A stretch of 64,000 nucleotides of DNA from Verrucomicrobiaceae bacterium E54 (GCA_022548915.1 JAKZES010000001.1:62001-126000); one strand, 5' to 3'; positions 51,510-60,748 are shown, counted from the first letter of the stretch. Translations and numbers: made by a program. The notes: a model not told the origin generated them from the letters alone.

Positions 51510-52553
51510 TTAGAGTTCGACTTTTTCGCCGCCGTTCTGGGCGGACTTGTAGATAGCCTGGATGAGTTCGACGGGCTTGCGGGCCTCGGCGGCGGAGGTG
51601 CTGGGTTCGCGGCCCTCGGCGATGGCATTGACCACCTCCTCGAAGTTGCGCTGGTGCTGGTAGAAGTTGATCGCCTTCGGGTCGTTGGCGCCGAGGCCGG
51701 CTTCCTGGCCCTTCATCAGGGTGCTGCGGATCTCGGCGTCCTCGGGCTTCTCGTTCATGAAGTCCCAGATCTCGAAGGATTCGTCGGCGAGGAAAACCGA
51801 GCCTTCGGTGCCGCTGAGCTGGACCCGGGCCGGGTGGCCGTCCTTCGACCAGGTGCAGGTCGAGCATTCGATCACGCCCCGTGCGCCGTTGTGGAACTCG
51901 ACGATGGCGACGACGATGTCCTCGACCTCGATGCGTTCGTGGGCGAGGCAGGCGGTGTTGGCCTGGACCGATTTCACGGGCCCGGCGAGGTAGAGCAGGG
52001 CATCGACCGTGTGGATCGACTGGTTCATCAGCGCCCCGCCGCCGTCGAGCGCCCAGGTGCCGCGCCAGCCGGCCGAGTCGTAGTAGGCCTGGTCGCGATA
52101 CCATTTCACGTAGCACGAGGCATTGGTGAGGATGCCGAAGCGGCCCTCGTCGGCGGCCTTCTTGAACGCATCCATGCCGGGGTGGAAGCGGCGGTTGAGC
52201 ACCGCGGCGAGCGTCTTGCCGTTTTTCGCGGCCGCGTCCATCAACTGGTCGATGCGCTCGGTGGTAACCTCGAGAGGCTTCTCGCAGATCACGTGCTTGC
52301 CGGCATTAAGGGCGGCCAGCGAGGGCTCGAGGTGGGCGCCGCTGGGGGTGCCGACCGTGACGATCTCCAGCTCGGGATCGGCGTAGAAGGCCTCCATGTC
52401 CGAGTAGGCCCTGATGCCATACTCGGCGGCCAGTTTCTCGGCCGCCTCGGCGCGCAGGTCGAAGACCGAGTGGAGTTCGCCGCCGGTCATGGCGGTGATG
52501 GCCTTGGCGTGGAACTGGCCGATCATGCCGGCTCCGATGATTCCGAATTTCAT
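51510..52553 (-). CDS. Gfo/Idh/MocA-family NAD(P)-dependent oxidoreductase
   Basis: The 347-aa enzyme has an N-terminal Rossmann fold with 'FGIIGAGMIGQFHAKAI' and 'VGTPSGAHLEPSLAALNAGK' followed by the catalytic lysine motif 'HVICEKPLEV' (EKP). The C-terminal half holds 'GGALMNQSIHTVDALLYLAG', with the His/Asp typical of the family. It oxidises or epimerises a sugar or inositol using NAD(P). Position between the TIM barrel and the Nramp-fold transporter suggests a shared catabolic pathway. Substrate not determinable. Confidence 0.9.
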   Translation of the reverse strand: MKFGIIGAGMIGQFHAKAITAMTGGELHSVFDLRAEAAEKLAAEYGIRAYSDMEAFYADPELEIVTVGTPSGAHLEPSLAALNAGKHVICEKPLEVTTERIDQLMDAAAKNGKTLAAVLNRRFHPGMDAFKKAADEGRFGILTNASCYVKWYRDQAYYDSAGWRGTWALDGGGALMNQSIHTVDALLYLAGPVKSVQANTACLAHERIEVEDIVVAIVEFHNGARGVIECSTCTWSKDGHPARVQLSGTEGSVFLADESFEIWDFMNEKPEDAEIRSTLMKGQEAGLGANDPKAINFYQHQRNFEEVVNAIAEGREPSTSAAEARKPVELIQAIYKSAQNGGEKVEL

Positions 52554-52599
52554 GGGGAGTGGTATGGATGGACGGGTTTGACGGTGGCGGTCGGAGGGG

Positions 52600-54384
52600 T
52601 CAGTTGATCACCGGGGCCGGGGCCGGCGTGACCTTCTTGCGGGTGGTGATCACCACCACGATGAAGAGGGCGAACAAGACCAGTCCGATCCAGCCCAGCT
52701 TCGACCACAGCGACCAGAGACTGCCGATGGCGGCAAAGGTGCAGGCGCCGGCCATGAGCACGTTCCAGACGATGCGCTTGCGACCGCCGGGCATGTCTTT
52801 GCCGAGAATGGTCTTGTTGTTCATCATCAGCGCGAAGACGACGTAGGCGATGGGCAGCAGGACCATGGCGAAGACCGAGGTCGGCACGGCCAGCCACATC
52901 TGGGCATCCCCCTTCCAGAAGAAGGGCCCGAGCACGCCGACGCAGACCATCAACGAGCCGAATCGCTGGGTCCAGCCCTTGGGCGCACGGTTGCGCAGTT
53001 CGCAGAAGCAGAGACCGTTGATGAGCATCAGCATGGTGGCGGCGTTGAGTGCCATGCCGAGCACACCGAAGCCGAAGACGTAGTTGGCAACCTTCTTGCC
53101 GACCAGCGGCTCAAGGGTCTGAGCGAGGTTGAAGGCGTCGCGCTTGACCAGCATCGCGGCCATGGTGCGCTCTTCGAGGGGCAGGGCTTCAGTGCCCGTT
53201 TCCCCCATTTCCTTGAGTTTGGCCTTCTGGTCGTCCTTCGACAGCTCCTCGAAGGCCGCGCGATCCGCGGAATCCATATTGGCCAGCATCCGCTTGGCGA
53301 GGAGCCCCTTGTAGGGGCCGACCAGATTGGCGGCGGGTTCGACCTTTTCGCCCTGTGCGTTGAATTCGCTGACGAGGCCGGGGGCGGGCTGGGCATGGAA
53401 CTGGGAGGCGGCGGAAATGACCACGCAACCGGTGGCCAGCATGAAGGGGATGAACAGGCCGGTGGAGAGGTCGAAGATCGCCATGCCGCGGAAGTCGCGG
53501 TTCCAGCCCTTCCGGAGCATGGAATAGGGCAGCAGGAAGGTCATGTTGATGCCGACCGCGGTCGCCGCCGCGCCGATCATCACGTCGCGCTGCTGGCCGA
53601 CGATCAGGTCCGACCAGAACTGGCGCCCGCCCTCGCTGAGCTGATCGAGGTAGGGGGCGAAGGTCGGGGCCGGAGTGAACAGGCTCTCGAAGCTGGGAAT
53701 GAGCCCGGCGCCGATGGCGCCCCAGTCGATCTGGCCGGCGACCGAGAGCTGGATGACGACGCCGAAGAAGCAGATCACGATCGTTCCGACCATGACCTTC
53801 ATGATGATCTCGAAGACCTTGGTGCCCTTGCCGCCGGAGATGTAGATCATCACGTTGGTGATCACCAGGGCGAGGACGATCACCGCGGCGATCAGCATCC
53901 CCGAGAACTCGGAGAGTCCCGATTCGGCTCCGAGCACCCCGGGCAGCAGGTTCTGGCGCAGCGCCGCCACGGCGAGCGCGAACTGCGGAAGCGACCAGAC
54001 GATGTTGGCCATCATCGAGGCGGCGAGCCAGCCCCAGCCCAGGATGGGGCTGATGTGCTGATTGATCGAGCGCAGCGGGCGCTTGCCGGTGGAAAGCGTG
54101 ATGTAGGCGATGGCGCTCATCATCACGATGCCGAACATCATCGCCATGGGCTGCAGCCACATGAAGGCGACGCCGCCGAGGACGCCGAGGTAGAGCGCGT
54201 TGGCGAGCGAGCCGCCGCCGAGAGTGATCGCACTTTGCAACCAGCCGGGACCCGAGAGACGGGCGTAGGCCAGGAATTTGCTGGCTCCCCCCTTGGCTTC
54301 GCCATCCAGAATGATCTGGCGGTGTTCCTCGATCTGCGAGTTCACCGACATGTCGGCGGGTTCTTTGGAAGTGGGGTCGCTCAT
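52600..54384 (-). CDS. Nramp-fold transporter lacking the canonical metal-binding motifs
   Basis: The 594-aa polytopic protein shows Nramp-like organisation ('LSGPGWLQSAITLGGGSLAN' in TM1; 'AVGINMTFLLPYSMLRKGWN' in TM6) but the metal-ligand motif DPGN of TM1 reads GGGSLAN and the MPH of TM6 is absent. An approximately 100-residue soluble insertion ('AQPAPGLVSEFNAQGEKVEP' to 'LEPLVGKKVANYV') splits the helices. It sits inside a sugar-catabolic operon, with Gfo/Idh/MocA downstream and TIM barrel upstream. I infer a substrate other than Mn/Fe, perhaps an organic solute or Mg. Start at ATG 54384 (Met 12 is an alternative). Confidence 0.72.
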   Translation of the reverse strand: MSDPTSKEPADMSVNSQIEEHRQIILDGEAKGGASKFLAYARLSGPGWLQSAITLGGGSLANALYLGVLGGVAFMWLQPMAMMFGIVMMSAIAYITLSTGKRPLRSINQHISPILGWGWLAASMMANIVWSLPQFALAVAALRQNLLPGVLGAESGLSEFSGMLIAAVIVLALVITNVMIYISGGKGTKVFEIIMKVMVGTIVICFFGVVIQLSVAGQIDWGAIGAGLIPSFESLFTPAPTFAPYLDQLSEGGRQFWSDLIVGQQRDVMIGAAATAVGINMTFLLPYSMLRKGWNRDFRGMAIFDLSTGLFIPFMLATGCVVISAASQFHAQPAPGLVSEFNAQGEKVEPAANLVGPYKGLLAKRMLANMDSADRAAFEELSKDDQKAKLKEMGETGTEALPLEERTMAAMLVKRDAFNLAQTLEPLVGKKVANYVFGFGVLGMALNAATMLMLINGLCFCELRNRAPKGWTQRFGSLMVCVGVLGPFFWKGDAQMWLAVPTSVFAMVLLPIAYVVFALMMNNKTILGKDMPGGRKRIVWNVLMAGACTFAAIGSLWSLWSKLGWIGLVLFALFIVVVITTRKKVTPAPAPVIN

Positions 54385-54584
54385 GCAGCTGTGGGTTGGG
54401 AGATGGGATTGGTGGCGGACTGAAAGATCGGTAGCGTGGACCCCTCACCGGCTGGAAACCGTGGGGAGGGTGATGGGAAGGGGTGGATTTGTCGGACAGG
54501 TTTCTGACCGGAGGCCATACGGCATGCAAGCTTCAAGCTTTCAGCGCCGGGTCGGATAGCGGGCCGGTCCGGGGGCGGAGCGAG

Positions 54585-55400
54585 TCACGCACCAAAGAAG
54601 CGGCGGAGGTTCTCCCGGCTGGTGCGCGCGATGTGTTCCGGCGACGGATCGTATTTGAAGACCTCGACCGAGACCCAGCCGTCGTAGCGGGTTTCCTCGA
54701 GCGCCTCGACGATGGGAGGGTAGTCGACCTCGCCCATGCCGGGGCCGTAGAGGTTCGGGTCGTTGGCATGAAAGTGGACGGTCCAGTCCCTCGAGGCGCG
54801 GATCACGTCGGCAATCGCCTCGTCCTCGTAGCTCATCGCCTTGACGTCGAGGTGAAGCTTGCAGGCCGGGTGATCGACGAGCTGGCAGAGCCGGATGGTC
54901 TCCGCCGCCGTGGTGAGAAAGTTCGTTTCCACCGCGCCGAGGGGCTCCATGGCGAGGGTCACCCCGAGCTGGCCGCAATGCTCGGCCGCGGAGCGCAGCA
55001 GGTCGGCCGCACGCTGGAAGGCATCGTCGTAAGGCCAATCCGCCTCGAGGCTCCGTTGTTGGGGGCTGCCCCAGACCATGATCGAGCCGCCGAGTCCGTG
55101 GCACAGGTCGGCCAGACGGCGCGCGTGGTCGAGCGTGGCCCGCGCGACGCCAGCATCGGGGTGGGTCAGGTGGAAGCCCTCGGTCCTGGCCAGCAGCCAG
55201 TGGAGGCCGACGACCTCAAGGCCGGCGTCGCGGACCTGATCGCCGAGCGAGGTGGTCGTCCCGGCTGAAAGCGAGGCAATGTCGGAGGCCAGCGTGAAGG
55301 GGGCGATCTCCAGCCCGGTGTAGCCATGTTCCGCCGCGAGGCGGGCCGATTCGGCAAGCGGGACTTCGCCGTAGGTCTCGTTGCAGATTGCGAAGCGCAT
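54585..55400 (-). CDS. Sugar-phosphate isomerase/epimerase-like TIM-barrel protein
   Basis: ATG 55400 ([20 protein letters not shown]) gives 271 aa. The TIM-barrel pattern includes '[11 protein letters not shown]', '[16 protein letters not shown]' (metal-binding Glu), '[11 protein letters not shown]', '[20 protein letters not shown]' and '[14 protein letters not shown]'. Members of this group (IolE/IolI/Hyi-like) isomerise or epimerise keto-sugars. It lies between the SDR and transporter genes in the minus-strand operon; spacer 55401-55646 holds nothing recognised. Confidence 0.87.
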   Translation of the reverse strand: MRFAICNETYGEVPLAESARLAAEHGYTGLEIAPFTLASDIASLSAGTTTSLGDQVRDAGLEVVGLHWLLARTEGFHLTHPDAGVARATLDHARRLADLCHGLGGSIMVWGSPQQRSLEADWPYDDAFQRAADLLRSAAEHCGQLGVTLAMEPLGAVETNFLTTAAETIRLCQLVDHPACKLHLDVKAMSYEDEAIADVIRASRDWTVHFHANDPNLYGPGMGEVDYPPIVEALEETRYDGWVSVEVFKYDPSPEHIARTSRENLRRFFGA

Positions 55401-55646
55401 GGACGTCATCCAAGGGGGCGGCTTCGGGTCCGGCAAGCGGGAACGGGAATGTTGCAGTCGGTCAGGCCGGTTCCGGAGCGAAGCGGATATCGCGATCCTG
55501 GGGAAGTGGGGGCAGGATGAATGAGATCGGGAAGGATGGATGGGATGACGGGGGAAGATGGGCGAGCCATTCCGGGTATTCGATCATTCCACTCATCCCA
55601 CTCTCATGCTGGACATCCTGCTCGTCGTCCTCCGACGATGCTTTGC

Positions 55647-56417
55647 CTACAGCCGAGGGATCGTGAGGCCGCCGTCGACCATGATCACCTGGCCGGTGGA
55701 GTAGGGGAATCGTCCGCCGGCGAGCACGGCCACCGCCTGGCCGATGTCGTCGGGCGTGCCCCAGCGTTTGGTGACGCAGAGGCCTTCGTCGATCAGGCGG
55801 TCGTATTTCTCGGTAACTCCCGCCGTCATGTCGGTGCGGGTGACTCCGGGGCGGACCTCGTAAACCGGGATCCCGAATTCGCCGAGCCGCGCGGCGAAGA
55901 GCTGGGTCACCATGGCGAGGCCGGCCTTTGAGACGCAGTACTCGCCGCGGTTGGTCGAGACGACGGTCGCCGAGATCGAGTTGATGTTGATGATCGAGGC
56001 TTCGAATGCCGGATCCACTTCCTTCGACGTGACCATCTGGTTGGCGATGGCCTGCGAGAGGAAGAACGGTCCCTCGAGGTTGATGCGCATCAGGCGCTCG
56101 TAGGACTCGGGCGTGGTGTCGAGCAGGTCGAGTCGTTCGAGGGGCGCGACACCGGCGTTGTTCACGAGAACGTTGAGGCGGGGGAAACGACCACGAAGGC
56201 CGGCAAGGATGCCCTCCCGTCCTTCCGCGCTGCCGACGTCTCCCTGGCAGTAGAGCACTTCCGGGGCGCCGGCTTCGGTGATTTCGTCGAGGGCTTCGGT
56301 GACTTGTTCCATCGGGCGAACGCCGTTGATGGCGATGGCGAAGCCCTCCTTGGCGAGGTGTTTGGCGCAGCCGAGGCCGATGCCCCGGGAGCCTCCGGTG
56401 ATGAGCGCGGTTTTCAT
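55647..56417 (-). CDS. Short-chain dehydrogenase/reductase (FabG/KduD-like)
   Basis: A classical SDR of 256 aa with 'TGGSRGIG' (7-14) for NAD(P) binding, 'NVLVNNAGVAPLERLD' (NNAG), Ser in 'ININSISATVVS' and the catalytic 'YCVSK' near residue 160. The C-terminal 'TGQVIMVDGGLTIPRL' is typical. In a cluster with a GH88 hydrolase and KDPG aldolase it could reduce a ketouronate or oxidise a sugar (KduD-like); a fatty-acid FabG role is less likely here. Confidence 0.87.
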   Translation of the reverse strand: MKTALITGGSRGIGLGCAKHLAKEGFAIAINGVRPMEQVTEALDEITEAGAPEVLYCQGDVGSAEGREGILAGLRGRFPRLNVLVNNAGVAPLERLDLLDTTPESYERLMRINLEGPFFLSQAIANQMVTSKEVDPAFEASIININSISATVVSTNRGEYCVSKAGLAMVTQLFAARLGEFGIPVYEVRPGVTRTDMTAGVTEKYDRLIDEGLCVTKRWGTPDDIGQAVAVLAGGRFPYSTGQVIMVDGGLTIPRL

Positions 56418-56511
56418 GGTTGGATGGAATGATCAACACCCAGCAAGGAATCTCCAATGTCCAAGGCGCAGATCCAGGTGCTGCCGCTGGTTATTGGGTG
56501 TTTCTTGTTGG

Positions 56512-57903
56512 CTATTGGGAGTTGCTGTTGTCGGTCCAGAAGGTCAGGTAGGGTTTGTCCTCGATCAGGCGCTGGAGATAGACGGCGAGTTCCATGGCAT
56601 GGTAGTCGCCCCACATGCTGGATTCACCGTAGGCCGCCTTGCCGGGGTCGGGCTGGTGGTCCCAGCCGTTCGGCTGGTGGTAGATCGAGTGGAGGATGAG
56701 CCCGTGGTGCCCCGGGTCGGTCGAGAGGTAGGGCTCGGAGTAGATCGAGCGGGCGGTCACGAGGCCGGCCTTCTCGTAGCGCTGGGCCGCGTCGCTGTCG
56801 CCCTTGGCGCGCAGGTATCGGCCGAGCCGCAGCAGGCCCTGGGCGGTGATCGCCGAGGCGGAGCTGTCGACCGGCTCGTGGGCGTTGAAGGGGTCGGCCG
56901 GGCGGTCGAGGTAGTCGCCGAGCAGGTGCAGCTTCGGACCACCCTGGTCCCAGTAGGAAATGCCGTCGGTCGGCGTGTTCTCGATGAAGTTGTCGGCCAC
57001 GGCGGTGGCACCCCTGAGCATGATCGCCTCCCATTTCGCCTTGCCGCCGAAGTCCGCGAAGTCGGCCTCGTCCATGGCCTCGAGCAGCTCGAGTTCCTCG
57101 GCGAAACCGAGACAGGCCCAGGCCTGACCGCGGGTCCAGGTCGTGAAGCCGGTGTAGCCCTGCTGCGAGTTCGGGCAGCGGTAGGCGCCATCGGTGGTGT
57201 TGAAGACGCATTCGTGGGCGGTGCGTCCGCGGACGTCGTAGCGGTCGCGACCCTCGCCGTAGAAGACCGAGTAGCGCGCGGTCGATTCGATGTGCCGCAG
57301 GGCGCGTTCCAGCAGGGAGATGGGCTTGTCGCCCTCGGCCATCAGCACGTGACCGAGGCGGTGGGCCTCCATCAGGATCCGGCACGAGCGGATCGTATCG
57401 ACGAAGAGCGAGTGGGGTCCGTTGAAGGAGTGGATGAAGCCGCCTTGCTGGTGGGTGGTCCAGCGCGACGCCTGGACGGCGCCGGAAACCTTGATGGCGA
57501 GTTCGTAGAAATGCCGCTGCCACTCGTCGGCCGGCAGGCGTCCTTCCAGCATCAGCCGGCGCAGGTTGCCGTAGGTCGAGAGGTTGTTGAATCCGTGGTC
57601 GTGAACACCGATGTGCGAGACGTGCGAGGCCATTTTGCCGACGGTCCGCGAGCGGCCGCTCTCGAGCGAGGCCTCGTCGCCCGTCGCATCGAAGTGAAGG
57701 ATGGCGATGCCGTAGCGGAAGCCCTCGGTCCACTCGGTCCAGCCGCGGGTGGTGTACTTCCCCTCGACGGTGAAGACCGGACTGCCCTTCGACTCGTCAT
57801 ATTCGGAGTCGAGGTTGGCGATCTTGTCCTTGGTCAGCTCGAAGAACCGATCGAGGGCGGGTTTGAGGTCGGCGGTGGACGGGGCGTTCCGGGTGTCGAT
57901 CAT
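56512..57903 (-). CDS. GH88-family unsaturated uronyl hydrolase
   Basis: The 463-aa (alpha/alpha)6-barrel enzyme carries GH88 features: 'TRGWTEWTEGFRYGIAILHF', 'GVHDHGFNNLSTYG', 'TTWTRGQAWACLGFAEELEL', 'GISYWDQGGPK', and 'DSSASAITAQGLLRLGRYL'. These enzymes cleave delta-4,5-unsaturated glucuronyl or galacturonyl residues left by polysaccharide lyases. There is no signal peptide, so it acts in the cytosol on imported oligosaccharides. It heads the minus-strand operon and is divergent from the KDPG aldolase gene, consistent with uronate catabolism. Confidence 0.85.
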   Translation of the reverse strand: MIDTRNAPSTADLKPALDRFFELTKDKIANLDSEYDESKGSPVFTVEGKYTTRGWTEWTEGFRYGIAILHFDATGDEASLESGRSRTVGKMASHVSHIGVHDHGFNNLSTYGNLRRLMLEGRLPADEWQRHFYELAIKVSGAVQASRWTTHQQGGFIHSFNGPHSLFVDTIRSCRILMEAHRLGHVLMAEGDKPISLLERALRHIESTARYSVFYGEGRDRYDVRGRTAHECVFNTTDGAYRCPNSQQGYTGFTTWTRGQAWACLGFAEELELLEAMDEADFADFGGKAKWEAIMLRGATAVADNFIENTPTDGISYWDQGGPKLHLLGDYLDRPADPFNAHEPVDSSASAITAQGLLRLGRYLRAKGDSDAAQRYEKAGLVTARSIYSEPYLSTDPGHHGLILHSIYHQPNGWDHQPDPGKAAYGESSMWGDYHAMELAVYLQRLIEDKPYLTFWTDNSNSQ

Positions 57904-58062
57904 GGCTGGTATTGTCGGGGTCTGGAAACGGTGGGTTGGGAGATGGCCTCTTCAACGTCGTGAGGATCTCGGAGGAGCGCTATTTGACTTGCAAGAAAAA
58001 CCGCTCGTGATGGTGTGGCGGTGCCGTCCGGAGGGCGGCGCAAACCCGATTGCGACACGACG
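57904..58062. promoter_or_regulatory. Divergent promoter region of the uronate cluster
   Basis: The 159 bp between the GH88 start (minus) and the KDPG aldolase start (plus) must contain the promoters for both arms of the cluster. I found no clear operator palindrome or regulator gene nearby. An AT-rich patch at about 57977-57999 (ATTTGACTTGCAAGAAAAACC) could include a -35-like TTGACT. Confidence 0.45.
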
Positions 58063-58680
58063 ATGCTTGAAAAACGACTGCTGCCGATAGTGGTTCTCGA
58101 CGATGAGGAACATGCGGAACCTCTTGCGGAAGCCCTGCTGGCCGCCGGTCTCGATGTGATCGAACTGACCCTGCGCACCCCGGCCGCGATGGGCGGCATC
58201 CGCCGGATCCGTGAGAAGTTTCCGCAGATGCATGTGGGTGCCGGCACGGTGCTCGATCCGGAGGTGGTTCCGCAGCTCGCCGATCTCGGCGTCGAGTTCG
58301 CCGTGGCACCCGGGCTGAATGCCGCCGTGATCCAGGCGGCCCAGCGGGTCGGCATGCAGATTTTCCCCGGGGTGACGAGTCCGACCGAGATCGAGATGGC
58401 GCGGGCCCTCGGCGTCGAGACGCTCAAGTTTTTTCCGGCCGAGCCGCTCGGGGGCGTGACGATGCTCAAGGCCCTGATCGGCCCGTATGGCCACACCGGG
58501 ATCCGCTTCGTGCCGACCGGTGGCATCGATGCCGAAAAGGCCTCGGAGTATGCCAAGCTCGATGCGGTGGCGGCAATCGGGGGATCGTGGTTCGTCAAGG
58601 GTTCGCTGATGAAGGAGGGGCGTTTCGACACGATCACGGAGATGACCCGCGAGGCCATCGCGCGCATTGCCACCGCCTGA
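58063..58680 (+). CDS. eda: KDPG/KHG aldolase
   Basis: Eda splits 2-keto-3-deoxy-6-phosphogluconate to pyruvate and glyceraldehyde-3-phosphate. ATG 58063 (MLEKRLLPIVVLDDEEHAEP) gives 205 aa, the normal length. The catalytic Glu (E34 in 'VIELTLRTP') and Schiff-base Lys (K122 in 'LKFFPAEPLGG') are present, along with 'HVGAGTVLDPEVV' and 'RFVPTGGID'. The stop is 4 nt before the next gene. No KDG kinase gene is in the window, so the step before must be encoded elsewhere. Confidence 0.93.
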   Translation: MLEKRLLPIVVLDDEEHAEPLAEALLAAGLDVIELTLRTPAAMGGIRRIREKFPQMHVGAGTVLDPEVVPQLADLGVEFAVAPGLNAAVIQAAQRVGMQIFPGVTSPTEIEMARALGVETLKFFPAEPLGGVTMLKALIGPYGHTGIRFVPTGGIDAEKASEYAKLDAVAAIGGSWFVKGSLMKEGRFDTITEMTREAIARIATA

Positions 58681-58684
58681 CGGC

Positions 58685-59521
58685 ATGAAGTATCCCGAAC
58701 TGGCGCTGCACACCTTCACCAACCGGCCATGGTCGATGGGTGAGTGCATCGAGCACTACGCGCGCCGGGGCATCGGCGGCATCTCGGTGTGGCGGGAAAC
58801 GATCGAGGGTCTGGATCTCGCCAAGGTGAAGCGCCAGATGGACGACGCCGGTCTGAAGCCGGTCGCCCACGTGCGCGGCGGGTTCTTCACGGGCAGGACC
58901 ACGGAGGACCGGGCCAGGGCGATGGAGACCAACCGTGAGTGCGTGAGGGAGGCCGAGGCGCTCGGGCTGCCGATGATCGTACTGGTTTGCGGGGCGACGC
59001 CCGGGCAGACGCCGCGGGAAAACTACGAGCAGATCCGCGACGGCATTGCCGAGATGGCGGGTTGGGCTGCGGAGGCTGGCAGCACGCTCGCGATCGAGCC
59101 GCTGCACCCGGTGTATGCCGGCGATCGCTCGGCGATCAACACGATGAAGACGGCCAACGACCTCTGCGACGAGATCGGAGCGGCCAATGTGGGCGTGGCG
59201 CTCGACGTTTACCACACCTGGTGGGACCAGGACCTCGAAACCGAGACGCGTCGCTGCGCGGATGCCGGCCGCCTGCTTGGCTATCACATCTGCGACTACA
59301 AGCCGGACCAGGTCGACATGCTCTTCGACCGCGGCGTCATGGGCGAGGGCTGCGCGCCGCTGCGAGAAATCGACGCACTGGTGAAGGACACGGGCTTCAG
59401 CGGCTTCACCGAGATCGAAATTTTCTCCCGCAAGTGGTGGTCGGAGAACCAACACGACTACCTCGACTTCATTCTCAAGCAGTACGACGCGATCTACCGC
59501 GACCAACCCTCAGACTTATGA
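58685..59521 (+). CDS. Sugar-phosphate isomerase/epimerase-like TIM-barrel protein
   Basis: ATG 58685 (MKYPELALHTFTNRPWSMGE) gives 278 aa. TIM-barrel metal-site motifs are 'STLAIEPLHPVYAGDRSAIN', 'VGVALDVYHTWWDQDL', 'GYHICDYKP' and 'GFTEIEIFSRKWW'. The 'VYHTWWDP' pattern is common in enzymes next to Gfo/Idh/MocA dehydrogenases. It starts 4 nt after eda and overlaps the next start by ATGA, so the three plus-strand genes are one operon. Confidence 0.88.
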   Translation: MKYPELALHTFTNRPWSMGECIEHYARRGIGGISVWRETIEGLDLAKVKRQMDDAGLKPVAHVRGGFFTGRTTEDRARAMETNRECVREAEALGLPMIVLVCGATPGQTPRENYEQIRDGIAEMAGWAAEAGSTLAIEPLHPVYAGDRSAINTMKTANDLCDEIGAANVGVALDVYHTWWDQDLETETRRCADAGRLLGYHICDYKPDQVDMLFDRGVMGEGCAPLREIDALVKDTGFSGFTEIEIFSRKWWSENQHDYLDFILKQYDAIYRDQPSDL

Positions 59522-60672
59522 GCGACAAGACCATCGGCATCATCATGAACGGCGTCACCGGACGCATGGGAACCAACCAGCACCTGGTGCGCTCGATCCT
59601 CGCGATCCGCGAGCAGGGCGGCGTGGTGCTCTCGGATGGCAGCCGGCTCATCCCCGAACCGGTCCTGACCGGTCGCAACGCGGACAAGGTCCGTCGCCTG
59701 GCGGAGGCTCACGGGGTCGCGAAGCACACCACCGACCTCGATGCGGTGCTGGCGGACCCGGCTTACCCGATCTTCTTCGACGCCTCCGGCACGCCCTATC
59801 GCAAGGCCTTCCTCGAGCGGGCCATCGCGGCCGGCAAGCATGTTTACTGCGAGAAGCCGACCGCCACCGTGGTCGCCGACGCCCTTTCGATCGCCGAAAC
59901 CGCCGAGGCCGCGGGCGTCAAGAACGGCACCGTGCAGGACAAGCTGTGGCTGCCGGGGATCCGCAAGTTTCAGTTGCTCAAGGAGCAGGGCTTTTTCGGT
60001 CGGATCCTCAGCGTGCGGGGCGAGTTCGGCTACTGGGTCTTCACCGGCGAATACGACGGCCAGCCGATCCAGCGTCCGAGCTGGAACTACCGCAAGGAGG
60101 ACGGCGGCGGGCTGGTGGTCGACATGCACTGCCACTGGCGCTACGTGATCGACAACTGCTTCGGCAACGTGACCCGCGTCTTCTGCAAGGCCGCCAGGCA
60201 CATCCCCGAGCGGCGCGACGAAGCGGGCAACATGTATCCCTGCACGACGGATGACTCGGCCTACGCGGTCTTCGAGACCGACAGCGGGGTGGTCTGCCAG
60301 TTCAACTCGTCATGGAACGTTCGCGTGCGGCGCGATGATCTCTTCACCATGCAGGTCGACGGCACCAAGGGCTCGGCCATCGTCGGTCTGCGCAAGTGCT
60401 GGGTGCAGCACGAGTCGATGACTCCCCGGCCGGTGTGGAACCCCGACATCGACAGTCCGATCGACTACTACGCCGACTGGAACGAGGTGCCGGACCAGCT
60501 TCCCTTCGACAATGCCTTCAAGGTCCAGTGGGAGATGTTCCTCAAGCACGTCGCCGAGGACGCCCCGTTCCCGTGGACCCTCAGAGAAGGTGCCAAGGGA
60601 GTGCAACTCGCCGAGCTCAGCCTGCAGTCCGACGCCGAGGGGCGCTGGATCGACGTGCCGGCGCTGGGGTGA
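59518..60672 (+). CDS. Gfo/Idh/MocA-family NAD(P)-dependent oxidoreductase
   Basis: The start is ATG 59518, overlapping the previous stop (MSDKTIGIIMNGVTGRMGTN, 384 aa); the longer track ORF is a frame extension. The Rossmann motif is atypical ('IIMNGVTGRMG'), the catalytic 'GKHVYCEKPTATV' is present, and 'GGGLVVDMHCHWRYVIDNCF' supplies the active-site His and Asp. It contains an unusual 'RSILAIREQGGV' insertion near the N-terminus. It probably works with the preceding TIM barrel on the same sugar acid. Confidence 0.88.
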   Translation: MSDKTIGIIMNGVTGRMGTNQHLVRSILAIREQGGVVLSDGSRLIPEPVLTGRNADKVRRLAEAHGVAKHTTDLDAVLADPAYPIFFDASGTPYRKAFLERAIAAGKHVYCEKPTATVVADALSIAETAEAAGVKNGTVQDKLWLPGIRKFQLLKEQGFFGRILSVRGEFGYWVFTGEYDGQPIQRPSWNYRKEDGGGLVVDMHCHWRYVIDNCFGNVTRVFCKAARHIPERRDEAGNMYPCTTDDSAYAVFETDSGVVCQFNSSWNVRVRRDDLFTMQVDGTKGSAIVGLRKCWVQHESMTPRPVWNPDIDSPIDYYADWNEVPDQLPFDNAFKVQWEMFLKHVAEDAPFPWTLREGAKGVQLAELSLQSDAEGRWIDVPALG

Positions 60673-60679
60673 GTCGATG

Positions 60680-60748
60680 GGGAGCGCGGCTTTTCAAGCC
60701 GCTTCACCGGTCGAGGAAGATGCGAGCGGCTTGCAAAGCCGCGCTCCC
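60680..60748. terminator. Compound hairpin between convergent genes
   Basis: Outer arms GGGAGCGCGGCTTT (60680-60693) and AAAGCCGCGCTCCC (60735-60748) are a perfect 14-bp inverted repeat. Inside, two smaller hairpins compete with it: GCGGCTT-TTC-AAGCCGC (60686-60702) and GCGGCTT-GCA-AAGCCGC (60726-60742). The position between convergent stops suits bidirectional termination; the unit also looks like two inverted copies of a palindromic repeat. Confidence 0.6.
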
